From Tetmemena sp. SeJ-2015 (lineage: Eukaryota; Ciliophora; Spirotrichea; Sporadotrichida; Oxytrichidae), in NCBI GenBank assembly GCA_027382625.1, contig JAJKFJ010020688.1, positions 124,001 through 188,000 of the forward strand: 64,000 nucleotides of DNA. Direction: 5' to 3'. This document shows positions 23,707-40,900 of this stretch, piece by piece; positions within the stretch are counted from its first letter, which is position 1; each line of letters begins with the position of its first letter. Under the pieces are notes generated by a model that ran no database searches, was not told the DNA's origin, and saw nothing but the letters and a program-made list of their open reading frames with translations. The translations under genes and the position numbers were made by a program.

Positions 23707-24273
23707 TCACTTGACATCATCCTTCCTCATGAAGAACTCAAAGTCATTGTAGGATATATACCCGCCATCACTGCTCGCCCTAGCAAAGATCTCATCCAAT
23801 TCATCCTTGTTCACAAATATGTCTAGTGTAGTGGCCATCTTGCGGAAACTGTCTCTAGTTATCTTTCCTATGTTATCCTCATCGAACAGCTGGAAGATTC
23901 TTTTCAGACCATCGCGTGAGTAGCGATCTGAGTAATATTGATATGTCAGAGTCATGAACTGCTCGTAGCTCAAGCCGTCCTGAATATTATCTGGAGTGCA
24001 CATGCTAAACATAGAATAATTTTGCAAGATTAAAATCTTTAACGGCATGCTTTGAATGAGATAGTAGATGCTTGATCTTTCCTTTTGAAGTCCTAGTTTT
24101 TCAAAAGTCTGGAGCATATGTTGCGGGTTTATCAAACCAGAACCATCAGAGTCAAATAAGCCAAAAGCATTTTCTATCTCCTCAAGCACTTCATTAGGGA
24201 TGATAGGTGCGTCCATAGTCTCTGCCTTTTTGGAGTGAACCACCTTATCGAATTGATGCTAGTAGCTATTCAT
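23707..24273 (-). CDS. Centrin-like EF-hand calcium-binding protein
   Basis: Centrins are Ca2+-binding proteins of basal bodies and contractile fibres. The start is ATG 24,273 (MNSYQHQFDK), with an in-frame TAG read as Gln at codon 5; an internal GTG start is not needed. EF-hand 1 is DSDGSGLINPQH. A degenerate second site has its loop reshaped by an in-frame IES (24,007-24,045). Then come LFDEDNIGKIT (third hand, as in the centrin C-lobe) and SSDGGYISYNDFEFF, ending at TGA 23,707. Germline length is 188 codons; after IES excision it is 173, the usual centrin size. The second and fourth loops lack several acidic ligands, so they may not bind Ca2+. Confidence 0.85.
24007..24045. other. Cryptic in-frame IES in centrin-like gene, pointer AGCATG
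   Basis: CATGCT on + at 24,001-24,006 and 24,046-24,051. The 39-bp interior is AT-rich and encodes a hydrophobic insert (PLKILILQNYS) absent from centrins. Removing 45 bp keeps the frame: I-Q-S-M-C-T-P-D-N-I-Q-D-G-L-S-Y. Confidence 0.75.
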
Positions 24274-24423
24274 TTTGAAATTATTCTTATTCTTTATAAT
24301 TTCGATTTATAGAGCTATCAGACTTATATCAAATGAAGTAGAAAAATAATGAAAGTGAGATTAGAAATTCTTAACACTTAATTAAAAAAACCAGATTACT
24401 TGAAATTTTCCAAACCTGATAAT

Positions 24424-27400
24424 TCAAAGCCTTATCAACTTGATATTCTGAATCAAGGTAGGACTTATTAAAAATTTATGTCTATAATCAATTTTATTGA
24501 CCTAAGTAGGCCCTGAGCAGGAAACTTGATTCTACTCCTCGTCATTACTTAGAGGTGGCTCTGGATCCGTATGTGTTTTGAATTTGAGACCTTGATTCCT
24601 TGCTCCATTTTGAGCTTGTTGAAGCTTATCGTCATCCTCATATAACACATCTACTTCCAGTCCAAAGTGCCGAATTAAAATTGTCCAAAAAAATGATTTC
24701 AAGCAGTTATGAAAAATTGTTAATTTCGAATAGAGCAGTGCTTGGTCGACAAGTCAAAGAGTGAACGCTCTTTATCATCCTCAGAAATTTCCTTGAGAGT
24801 GATCTAGCTGTAATCGATCTACCTTCTCGTTGCTGCAAATTCCAAGTAATACAGCCTTCCATAAAATGTGTAATGAAGCATATTCTGAATACATCAATGA
24901 TAATAAATTCCATCTTCTATGATAGGTTCAACGAGAGGCATGAAATCGTCGGATTCTTTCTCACTGCAATATGTGTTCTCCTCGTCCTCTTGTTCTTAAT
25001 CAACTTAGTCTTTTTTCTTACAATAAAAAAACTCTATAGGACTGATTATACCATCAAATTAATTTTGTTCTTAGATGATAGGAATCTGCGCACTGAGTGC
25101 TATATCTTTAGAAGTTTAACTCTATCTTTGATAGCTATTTCCACCTCTTCTATGCTGTAGTTACTATCCACTATCATCAAGAATGAGCTCCCGATCTCAA
25201 ATAATAAGCAGTAGTAGAATTTAAAATCCTGTAAGAGTACTGATCGTATACTTGGCAACTTAGTGCCATAGGGATGCTGTTCTAATTCCGCAAGGCTCCG
25301 AGATCATCATCATACAAGTAAGACATCCTCAGAGCCCAGCCTTTATTCTTGCATTCGATTAGTAAAACTTAATTTAGTAGCATACCAATAAATTTAGAAA
25401 TCATAAGGTTGCTCTTGGTTTAAGGGAGCAACAGGCTCCTTTAAGCTTAGAGTTTTAACAATGATTGAACTTTCTCTATGCATGACAGACATGACCCAGT
25501 GATTCTTCTCCTCATCATCCGAGAATTTAAATAATTGAAGTCTAAGTATATGAAGAGTCTTAAATTAGAACTTGTGTTTCAACTTTGGCTGGACATACTT
25601 GGGCTTGATGTAGTTTACGAAATAGTAGTTGCTAAGGTAACTAGCTCATTTTTAATATTAAAATGAATAGAGTAACCGACTGCCGCTTGCTTTGGGTGTA
25701 ATTTAGTGAGAGTGACTCCTTTGAGATTGTTTTGCTTGAATATGGTGACTGTTGCCTGTATATTAAAAAATAGAAGATACTTCACCCCCCGCTCTTAATC
25801 ATAATGAAGAGTATAAATATTTGTATCTGGTTATAGAGTTCTTCGATATGAAACTAGTTGACTTTGAAAGTCACAGTGTAATCCTCAAGGAATCGTTCTA
25901 TTTAAAAACGCTTGCCTATAAATAGCGAAATATCACTATTAGAAGATCCAACTCATCTTTCTAGAGCCACCTGTCTTGAGTGGCTACTGCAGCTCCATCT
26001 TCTGTCTCCTAGTGGAGAAGCTATATGTAGCCGTCTTGAACTTGTCTGAACCCATTTTACTCTAGTGCAAGTACTTCTCTAATCTTATTGATTGCATCAG
26101 CAGCAGTCCACCCACAAGAGAATTGGTGCTTCCCCAAGTGGGTAATTTTATTATTCAAATCTGAAACCTCCTTTATATTCAGCCACATCTCAGTATCCTA
26201 AAATTAGATGAGCTCTCTCAGCTCTTCTAGTCTTTGCTCAAGAGTAGAGCCCCCTTAATTCATTTAGCCTTCTATATGAAAGTCATCATCCTCTTTAATT
26301 CATTAGGGTGAAAAGAAAATACAATTTTATACTTTGGTAGGCATGAAAATGAAGCAAGACCCGTCCATAAATGAGTCTAGTAGTAGAGTCCTCAAATCTC
26401 CTTCTTCCTTGTTGAATTCAATCATGAGTCAAAATATTCTCGTATTAGAATAATAAATTCAACGTATGCAGTTTGATCATTAGCTAAACCATTTATTTCC
26501 TTGAACCTGGATAGGCTCTTTTCGTAATCATTTATAAGAAGACATTAAATAGGAATGATCATAAATTTAATTTAGGGGCTATTGAACTGAAATATTTTGC
26601 TTGATCTTAAATGTCTGAGAGCAGTTTCTCTCCAAAACTATGCAGTACTAGTCGACAAGACTTTGTTACTCTAGATTTTAAAGAAGTGGAACTAAACCGT
26701 GCTCAATACAGGCTTGCATCATTTATTCAAGAGACAAGTCATTAGGAAGCATCAACTGCCCTTGTATGTTCAGTGCCTTGTTTTTCCTATCAAAAGTCTC
26801 CCACAAATTTCATTAAGATGCAATATATTTGAATTGAGTGAAAGTCTTGATAATTACGAGCTTTAGTTCCTCTTTGTCAACTTCTTATTCATCATGATTC
26901 TCTTTTTGCTACCCATGATCTATCTCATCCATGACTTCATCATGACCTTGGAATCTTCTCGCTAATTCATTAGGGGAGTTGTTATTGTGGTTACTATTGC
27001 TGTATCTCTAAAATCCTTCATGATTACTGAGAGCATCTTCGCCTGAGCTTTATTCATTATCTGACTCGCTTTCTGCAATTTTAATGATGTCTTGCTTTGA
27101 AAAACGCCAGACTTGTAATATAAAATATACTTCAATACTCCTCAGTGTAAGACAATAATAAATTAGGACTTGTTTGCATTTTTCCCTATAGAAAGTGAGA
27201 TAGTGGTAGTTGAGGTCCCTCCTCTTCACAAAGTCCATAATGCGAGTAAAGTACCGAACTCTCAAACCTTGTTCTTCTCTAGTGAATGGAACTAGGATTG
27301 GTTTCTTTAAGGGCTGACTAACGCTAGTCACATAGAACACTGCTTTTAGATTGTTTCCTAGGAAAATGCCTTTGCTCATGTCATTCGCCAGGATTGGAGT

Positions 27401-28045
27401 TAACACATACCTTTAATTTAATTCCGAGAAAATCTAAGTTCAAAATCTATTTTTAACCTGAGAGATGGATTCATTCTGCGCACTTTGTAAATCAGAAGAT
27501 CTTTCTCACTAATCCCAGTGTTTAACCTTACTATCTTATAGAGTTCCTCTAGGGTTGATTTCTTTTAAAAAGTTTCTAAGATAAAAGCAAGACAAAACAT
27601 AATATATCTTAGGCATCCTTAAAGCTAATCTAATTTCAAATAGATATTTTTATATCTTGCTAATTTATGAATCGTTACTCCTCATTCTCACTAAATTAAG
27701 TAGACTGATAGAAGTCATTCATAGTTTCAAAATTTTAGAAATAAGAAAAGATATTCAAAGTTTGCATGATGTCTACGCTAGTCCAGGGGGCGATAGTTTG
27801 GAAGCTGGTGATGTAAACGTTGCCGCAGTCCTCCTGGTTGCGGAAATCCCGGTCGATCTACTCGCTCAGCTAATTCTCCTCATCGAACTTCTCTTAAAGT
27901 TGGCGAGGGATGTCCTCTACCTCGATCTCACGCATAATCTCGTGCCGGTCGGCGTCCCGCACGTACACTAGCATGTAAGCAGAGGTGTTTGTCTATCAAT
28001 CTCTTTCATAAACTTCGCCCATGAGGTACTCGAAATAAGTTTCTA
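24424..28045 (-). CDS. USP7-like C-terminal half (paralog D), catalytic half absent here
   Basis: Homologous to the C-terminal part of the USP7-like gene that lies upstream on this strand. It begins inside the end of the USP domain (FEYLMGEV, then TSAYMLVYVRDADRHE), runs through IPRQLQEKFDEEN, a region containing VWRFSKQDIIKIAESESD (paralog: KFAKQGLLKIVDSDEE) and NIQGQLMLPNDLSLEQ (paralog: IKGQLFLPKQLNLRQ), and ends VDVLYEDDDKLQ. Stop at TGA 24,424. Only 201 bp separate its first homologous base from the stop of the upstream gene, so no Cys box is present at this locus. A TGA (27,996-27,998) interrupts the frame just before TNTSAYM. It may be a truncated duplicate, or one whose remaining MDSs lie elsewhere. 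Many internal interruptions are unresolved. Confidence 0.6.
27764..28044. repeat. Near-identical 281-bp block, copy 1 of 2
   Basis: Matches 31,517-31,798 in the same orientation, with only scattered substitutions and one indel, whereas the flanks on both sides have diverged to protein-level similarity only. The block is GC-rich and covers the C-terminal end of the USP domain (YMLVYVRDADRHEIM). Confidence 0.85.
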
Positions 28046-28246
28046 AGAATTTATTAAAAAGCAAAAATAGAGAAAAGGAGAGATTAATTATAATTATGGA
28101 ATTAAATCTTGAAAATATTAAGCTTAACTTTGTAATAAGGCTTTGAAGCCTCATATTTATTGGAGAGAATTCAGCTTTTATTTGTAGAACAAGACATCAA
28201 ACTATTAACTTGGCATAATCTTCGTTTAATTCAACATTCTTAATTC

Positions 28247-33859
<5,613 letters not shown>

Positions 33860-34371
33860 GCTTAAAGTAATGATGAAAACTATATAAGTATAATTTAGCT
33901 CCAGCATCCACAAACGTATTTAAAATCAAGTTTATATTAAGGAACAAAGTAATCAATTATTTTTAATCCACTTAAGAAAGCTGCATGAATTCATGGAAAG
34001 CCACTTTTTACTCTTCAAATTCGACCTCAGATATTTCCTTTCTAAAATCACCCTACGAGTGAAAGTTGTTACTTGCTCTATTGATCTTTAAGGGATTTTT
34101 AGAACCACTCTAAGAAAAGCTGGGGCTTCTTAAAATCAAATCAAATTTTAACAATAGAGCTCTATATAAAATTCTCACATCTTAATCCAGCTCTTAGTTT
34201 CTTGATTTAGAGAAAGAGTTTTGTGATAGTTAAGAGTTTCTGCTGAAAGGATTTACAGGTTAACTCTACTTGGATTGTAATAAAATGAAATGTTTATAAA
34301 GTAATTATTGTTAATAGAATTGTCCATGTCCATTTCCAGTGACTCCCTCCATCTTCTCATCCCCAAAAGGA

Positions 34372-36403
34372 TCAACTTTGCTTTTAATTTAACGCTTGAA
34401 AATGGATAAGAGTTAATTTTTATTTGAAATTAACTGTGAATTCAAATTCCTCGCCCTACTTATTATTCTGAGCAGCTTTAGTTTAGGATTTATTATTGAA
34501 GAGACTATCCTTGTTTTCATTATTGAATTTCTATTTGTTTTGCTTTGAAGGATTGATCTTAGCCTGGTCTAAAATAATGAATTTTTCCTCCTCTTCAAGA
34601 TCATCCCCATCCTACTTCATTCCATCTCTGACTTAGTGGTTCTAGGATAAGTTCAACTTCTTTCTCTTCGAATTTTATTGATCGATAAGTGCATTTGGAT
34701 TAATTAATGCTAATGCAATAAATAATTCAATAAGAGTTTTTAAAATTTGCTCTCTAGGAGGCTTAATTATCAGGAACTGTACTGCCGTCATTCATTTCCA
34801 CATCTCTTTGCTGATTTGAAGTATGATTCAGTTACTCATTATCATCCACACTTATCACGTCTAGCTCCTACTCGTTTGAGATCTGATCATACTTATTATA
34901 TAGAAAGATAAACTTGCTAATGAAGGGGATCATGGGAGGAATAAATATTTATTTTTTCTCTCACAATAGTTTACATTAAATTATACTTTCTCTTCTTGCT
35001 TGAGTTTTAAGAGCCTTGGTTAGATTAAGGTTTGTCAACATCTATATAGTTTTTCATATCTTATTCCAAATCATAAGGGGGCCTGTCAATAACTGATGAG
35101 TCCAGGACTGAAGTATCATGAATCGGGTTGATGTGCTTGCTACCTTGAGAAAGCAGTCTCTAGAAATTCTTAGATTGTTTGCTGGAAGTATCTTGCTTTT
35201 AGAAGCTCTGATCTCCATCCATCAATTGTGAGACTCTTGGATTCATCTTTTAGAGTTCTTGAAACTCCTTGTCTTTTGATTAAGCATGGAGAGCTTCAGA
35301 ATTATTTTTGGGCCTGTTGAAATTCCTCATAAATTCCTCCTCGTCAAGTAATTACTTGAGCTCATCATTTTGACTGTCATCTTCATTGTTTTGATCATTT
35401 TGTTGAAGTTAATCTTTAGCTGGAATAATTTTGTGACTGACTCCATTCTTTGGAATCACTTCCTCTTCTTCAACTTCTGATAACCTCTCAGTAAAAAATA
35501 TTTCCTTACACTTACTTTTTTCTCATCTTGATGTTATTAAGGCACTTAGCTTTGTCTAGGATTTTATTTCGAGTCTCTCTAGTCTGTGTGAGCCCTAACC
35601 AACTTCTATTGGTTAGGATTGCTATTTCAAAATGGGAAATAAATTTGCCTTTTAGAAGTGCTCTTGCTTTGAGCTCGGGAAGCCTTATTCTGATCAGCTG
35701 CAAAGTTTCCCGCCCCAACATTTGAGTTTGAGCTGTTTGCTCTGCTACCTCTCTTTCCACCCCTCGCAGGCTTCCCCGACGCTGCATTTTTCTTGGATCC
35801 TGCTTGACTAAGAAGAAAAAATATAGCTTTTCAAATATCTGCTTGAGTATCTCTAATAGGTACATACTCCTCTTCTTCTTCTTGACTTTGCTGCTCCTAA
35901 TCTTCATTTCGATCAGAAACCTTAGGTCTCCCCTTTTGTTTAGGTTAGACTTGCTGTGGGTCCTCACTCTCCTGACTAGCAGATCTCCCTCTCCTTCCTC
36001 TACCTTTTGCAATCTTTTTCGCTTCTTCGGGATCCTGTTACGCACAAAATAGACACAAAATTAAAGTGTAAACGCTTTAGTGGCCATACCTAACGAAGAA
36101 GATTTAATAATATTTGAGAGTGATATGGTAATTGGTGAATCAAAATTCCATTTCCCACTTACTTCTAGTCTTGACAGGATTGCGAGCTTAGACATCTTCG
36201 GCTGGCTCAGAGTTCTTTTGCTATTTGGCAGAGCCTGCTGGCTATGCCTTTTACGCTTAGTTGTTCTTCGTAGCAGCAGAGCGGAGCTAGGGTCTGCCGG
36301 ATTGATGAGGTTAAGCTTTGTCTTATTAGGTATCAGCAGCCGCACCTTTACCTTTTGAAGGATGCCCATTTTATCTGCCCTGAGATTATTTGTTGTCACT
36401 CAT
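34372..36403 (-). CDS. Basic, Q/N/K-rich probable nuclear protein, family not recognised
   Basis: ATG 36,403 starts MSDNKQSQGRQNGH, with a first exon rich in Q, A, K and G. After a GTAAGTG donor (about 36,153) and an interruption, the frame resumes with KGRGRRGRSASQESED and an AT-hook-like KGRPKVSDR, then acidic QEEEEEYVP. An IES follows, then GKPARGGKRGSR. Next are KLVRAHTDQ and QSQVPQQHQD, RLSEVEEEEVI, LLDEEEFMRNF, MNPRVSQLMDG, another IES, and a final part with DDLEEEEKFIILDQ and EFEFTVNFK, ending at TGA 34,372. TAA/TAG are very frequent as Gln. The RGR/GRP pattern suggests DNA or chromatin binding, but this is inference. The 36,020-36,150 junction and the 35,510-35,620 splice are not resolved. 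Confidence 0.55.
34901..34979. other. IES, pointer TATAAT (minus strand)
   Basis: ATTATA on + at 34,895-34,900 and 34,980-34,985. Removal joins K-K-R-K-Y-N to K-Y-D-Q-I-S-N-E in frame. Confidence 0.75.
35808..35838. other. IES, pointer TCAAGCAG (minus strand)
   Basis: CTGCTTGA on + at 35,800-35,807 and 35,839-35,846. Removal gives R-D-T-Q-A-G-S-K-K-N-A in frame and removes a TGA. Confidence 0.9.
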
Positions 36404-37991
36404 ATTCATAAAATAATACCCTTTATCAATTGTATTTGTACTTATTCAGACTAAATCTATTCTCAAATTCAATTTATTATTCTTAATTCAATTCTTTTTG
36501 TACCTCTTAAATTCAAAACTCTTCTTTACCTATACTATAGGATGAATACGATTACATGATTGCAAATAATAATTTCAAATACACACATATTATTTGGAAC
36601 TTGACATGCTTGCTACGTATTTATAATCTACTGCTCCCATTTCATCTTAGAATAAACATTTATCCTTTCTTTTATTCTGATATCAAGAATTCTTTCATAA
36701 AAAAATCTTTGGATGAATCATTATCAATTATGCAACTTTAAAAGATAAGTTTATGTAATACTTTAATACCTCCTTGAACTTCTTATGTCGTTGTCATCTG
36801 AAAGAGCGCTTAATTTTGGAAAAAGAACACTTTTAATTGAACTTTTCATGATTTCCATATCATATTCTCCTATAAATATCCTTACTTATATTTGTAAAAT
36901 TTCTAACGCGATTGAGATCCGATATCGCTAAACCTTTTGATAAATTATCTAAAGCTTATCATAATAAAAAAATCTTTACATAATTGGTATCCATGCCATA
37001 TATAAGGAATATTTTTTAAGAGATTTTAAGAGATGGGGCCAACTGACTACAAAGCTGCTCAAGCGCCCTTTATATGATTTTCTTTCATTTTTCTTTATAA
37101 TTTTAATTAAGAATTTCTTCAAATTAAATTGTTTTAACTTCTAGAGCTAGATTTAATTTAATCTCCACAACCTTTTATTCAACACTGATCAATAAAATTA
37201 AGATAAGATTAGATGGAGTGCATTTTTGTAGAGAAATTAATTTGGAAAAATTCTCAATAAATTTGAAAGGAGTAATAGAATCTAAAGCGCTAAGTAATTT
37301 CACTATAAAGGATGCCACATATACTATAGCTGCAAAATTACTTTAATTAAAGCAATGATTTCTTCTTCTTGGTTAACATTAAAAATGAGACTTCAGTAAC
37401 ACCTCTGGCTTGTGCTTTACTTAGTATTTCTTAAATAATTTTGCTTGAAAGAAAGTTGAGAAAGAGAGAAGGAAGGATTGTGTGATTTGAGCATTATATT
37501 TGAGTTTTAAGCTTCTCTGAAGACATTAATGCTCAATTATTTATACTTAAAGATAGTTAATAAATATTGTCGTAGAAATTTTCTAAAATACATTCTAGTG
37601 GAATTTTTTTTTAAAGGGAGTTACTCATCGAAAGTGATGTTAAGGAACTGAGATAGAATCTAAATTATTTTTTTAGAGATTTGGATTCAAAGCTGCAAAA
37701 TCTTCTAAATTAGTATTTTTTTAGGAAGAATGAAAGTTTTATTTTTGTGTCTTTCTTAATTAGCTGTGTAGTAAATAAAGATTTTAGAAAGAGAGAGAAA
37801 GTGAGTGAGAGACTTATTTCAGAAATTTTATTCACTTCTTTTAGTCTCTACTAAGAGGTATAATTTTAAAAGCCTCTAAGATCCATTTGATATAGTTTTG
37901 AGAAATTAACGCATTTAAAAGAGCCAAAATTTATTGAGAAATTAGATATTCTTAATTAACTAGAAAACTCCTTTATTAAATTAATATTCTA
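36404..37991. other. AT-rich spacer between convergent blocks
   Basis: No gene recognised. It contains one copy of a dispersed motif (TATAGGATGAATACGATTAC at about 36,537) and AG-rich stretches near 37,450 and 37,790. Confidence 0.4.
36537..36565 (+). repeat. Dispersed 27-nt motif, copy 1
   Basis: TATAGGATGAATACGATTAC followed by ATGATTG. Related copies are at about 55,080, 58,586 and, inverted, 59,213. Confidence 0.5.
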
Positions 37992-40900
37992 ATGCTAGCG
38001 AAGAAAACTGGGCTGCTGGTAATATTATTAGCACTGGGCCTCGTGAGCCAAGTGCTTTCTCAAAAATACCGTAAGTATCAATATCTCTTCCCTTCAAAAA
38101 TCAGAGCCAAATATGGCTTGTTTGCTTATTTATTTCTTTAAGCCAAAATGAAACTTGGCATGATCTTCTTCCTTTATTTATTCAATTTGTGAGGTCAGCA
38201 TTTGAATATCAAGATCAAAATGAAAACTCAAGCCAGTTTAGATCCTTATCAAGAGATAATTTCGCTGATTAAGAAGAGAAAATTTCATCATTCTCGTATT
38301 AACCATACAGATAATAATTAATTTGTGGGTAAATAATATTTTACTGGCAATAGACCTAATTTAGAAATCTGCAAAACTTTCCAAATCCAACCAAAGCCAT
38401 TACTAAGCAATGGATGACTATATTCAAGAATGACTCGGAAGTGCCAATCTTTGGTTACTACACAATCAGAAATATCACTATCCCTGGTGTACACAACGCC
38501 GGCTTCAGATCTTTTAACTTTTAGCTCCCTCAAAATAAAGAAACCCTAGCTTATCTAAAAGAAAAAATTTAATCAACTTGAAAATAATTTTTTAAGCAAT
38601 TCAAATTGATATAAATTAATTCAGTTTAATTTTTAAAGAAAAGATTTATTCTCCCTATTATAATGAGTTTAGAAGATAATAAACTAGATTTAAATAAAAT
38701 CTAGTGGAAATTCTGAACTATTCAGGCTTTAATCAACTAAGACCGAACTCTCGTAAACTTAAGGAAATTCTTGAGCTGAGCTTCTGTACTCAGTCAAATT
38801 AATGATTAAAGAGTGTAATTTAAATTATAATTTTGTTTGAGTAGTACACGATCCCCAAGGTGCTTCAGTTGGGTGTTCGTTACCTAGAGCTAAGAGTGAA
38901 GTCTCTGGATGTGTATCCCCAATTCGTGATGCTCTTAATATATTAATATTTGATAATGTATTATTTCTTTACTCAGCCATCAAACCCCCAACAATATAGT
39001 AGAAAGATTAAATCGACTTAAAAACAATGCATTCATAAGTAAAAATAATTGGGCTTCTAAAGCATCAATTTAATCAAAAATGAAATACAGTTTATTCATA
39101 GTCAGTCATATTAAGTAAAGTAAAGTAAAGTAAAGTAAAATTTTAGGAATATAATTAATAATCAATTTCTTAAAACAGCACTTATCGTACTGAATTAGAA
39201 AATCAGTTATTATCCTATGTAAATAGTCAGTCATATTAAATAAAGTGCTTGTATTGTAAAATATAAGTCGATAAACACATTTTAAATATATGCTGTGTTA
39301 GTTATAAAGTTCTTTCTAGATGCAATTCTTGAACTGGAAAATAAATTAAGCTATATCTTAATCACTTCTCAAATGAAAATAATATTTCACGAAGAGTCAT
39401 TTCAAAATTTTATAGCTTCATAGAATATTAAAAATATGAATTCGGATTGAAAGCTCTATATTAAAGTTTAGTTTATGTAAAATTCTCTCTAATCAGATCA
39501 GAGTTTTGCATCCAAATAGGAAAGCACGCTTGAGAATAGAAATCTAATATCAATTAGATCCTAACTTTAAGAAGACACAAAAAAATACTCCTTAAACGAT
39601 TTTTAACCAAAATTTGTACGAAAAGAGAGAAGTTAGAAATAAATCTTCTACTTAAACCAATTTTTAAATTTAATATATGTTTTAAAAGAGATTGAGACAT
39701 AATTACATTAAGACATTTCGAAATTTACAAATTCGATATCAAATTTAGCATACTCTTCATCACTTGATGTTGAATACCTGATCAGAATTATGAAATAAGC
39801 TTCTCTTTTTGGACTTAGCCTTAATTTTAAGGTACTTGAACAATTTTTGATTATCGGGCATTATACTTCCCTTGACCCTTTAAATTAATTTTATCAATTA
39901 ATTATTCAAAACAAATTCTAAAATAAAATAAAATATTTAAGCGGCTTAAATGTATTCTTGTCTGACTACCTTCTAAGTCAAGTGCTTGAGGAAGTCTAAA
40001 TTTTTATGGAAAAAAACCCTGGTGAGATCATCATCCTTGACATCAAGCTTAAAAAACCTACATAATTTTAAATTCAGTATTATTATAAATTTAGAATTGA
40101 TTTTTAAAATTAGAAATAAAGTAATCAATTCGTTGGAGTACGCTAAATACCCCCCGCCTGAATTAAATATATAAGACTTTGAAATTAGAGTATTAGAGTG
40201 TAACTTATTAGGTTTTAAAATTAAAGATCTGACTTTCTGACCATAGTAAAGATACGTAGAGTTTGGTTCTGACTTTCTGACCAAGTGAAAGATTAGAGAG
40301 AGTTGAGCTCCATCTGGATAGATGTGTATTCCAAATCCATTAGCCTTGTCATCTTTCCAATATCCTTCGTAAATATCTCCATCTGCGTGAATACCCAGCA
40401 CTGGTCCCAGTAGTAGCCGATGTCTGTGCCCAAGGTGTGCCCCATGGTCAGCCGGGAGGTACCCCCCGCAGGGGGGGGTTCGAACCCCTCAGGTGACCGG
40501 AGGCGGTGTGTCTGTGTGAACCGGTGTGTCATGTGAAGAGGGCCAAGTGGAGAGGAGAGGAACAGTTAGGGATCAGAGCAAGAAGAGACTGTGAAGCACT
40601 GCCGTGACAGTGAGGGACGGGTAGGGGAGGTCACCTGAGGGGTTCGAACCCCCCCCTGCGAGGGGTACCTCCCGGCTCAACATGGGGCACACCTTGGGCA
40701 CAGACATCGGCTACTACTGGGACCAGTGCTAAGTATTCACGCAGATGGAGATATTTACGAAGGATATTGGAAAGATGACAAGGCTAATGGATTTGGAATA
40801 CACATCTATCCAGATGGAGCTCAACTCTCTCTAATCTTTCACTTGGTCAGAAAGTCAGAACCAAATCTACGTATCTTTACTATGCCCGTATCTTTAATTT

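Larger units (their letters stand above)
40242..40884. repeat. Large inverted repeat with MORN coding arms and GC-rich core
   Basis: The left arm 40,242-40,498 and right arm 40,629-40,884 are reverse complements with roughly half a dozen differences over about 255 bp. They enclose a GC-rich spacer of 130 bp. Each arm has an AT-rich outer part with a MORN repeat and a GC-rich inner part ending in GGTTCGAACCCC-type palindromic sequence. The arm differences argue against a simple hairpin-read artefact. The element sits inside PLC copy 1. Confidence 0.85.

Noticed and set aside
40455..40675. tRNA-like T-arm (GGTTCGAACCC) in both orientations
   Set aside because: No acceptor, D or anticodon stems can be formed around it. 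It is a GC palindrome inside the inverted repeat.
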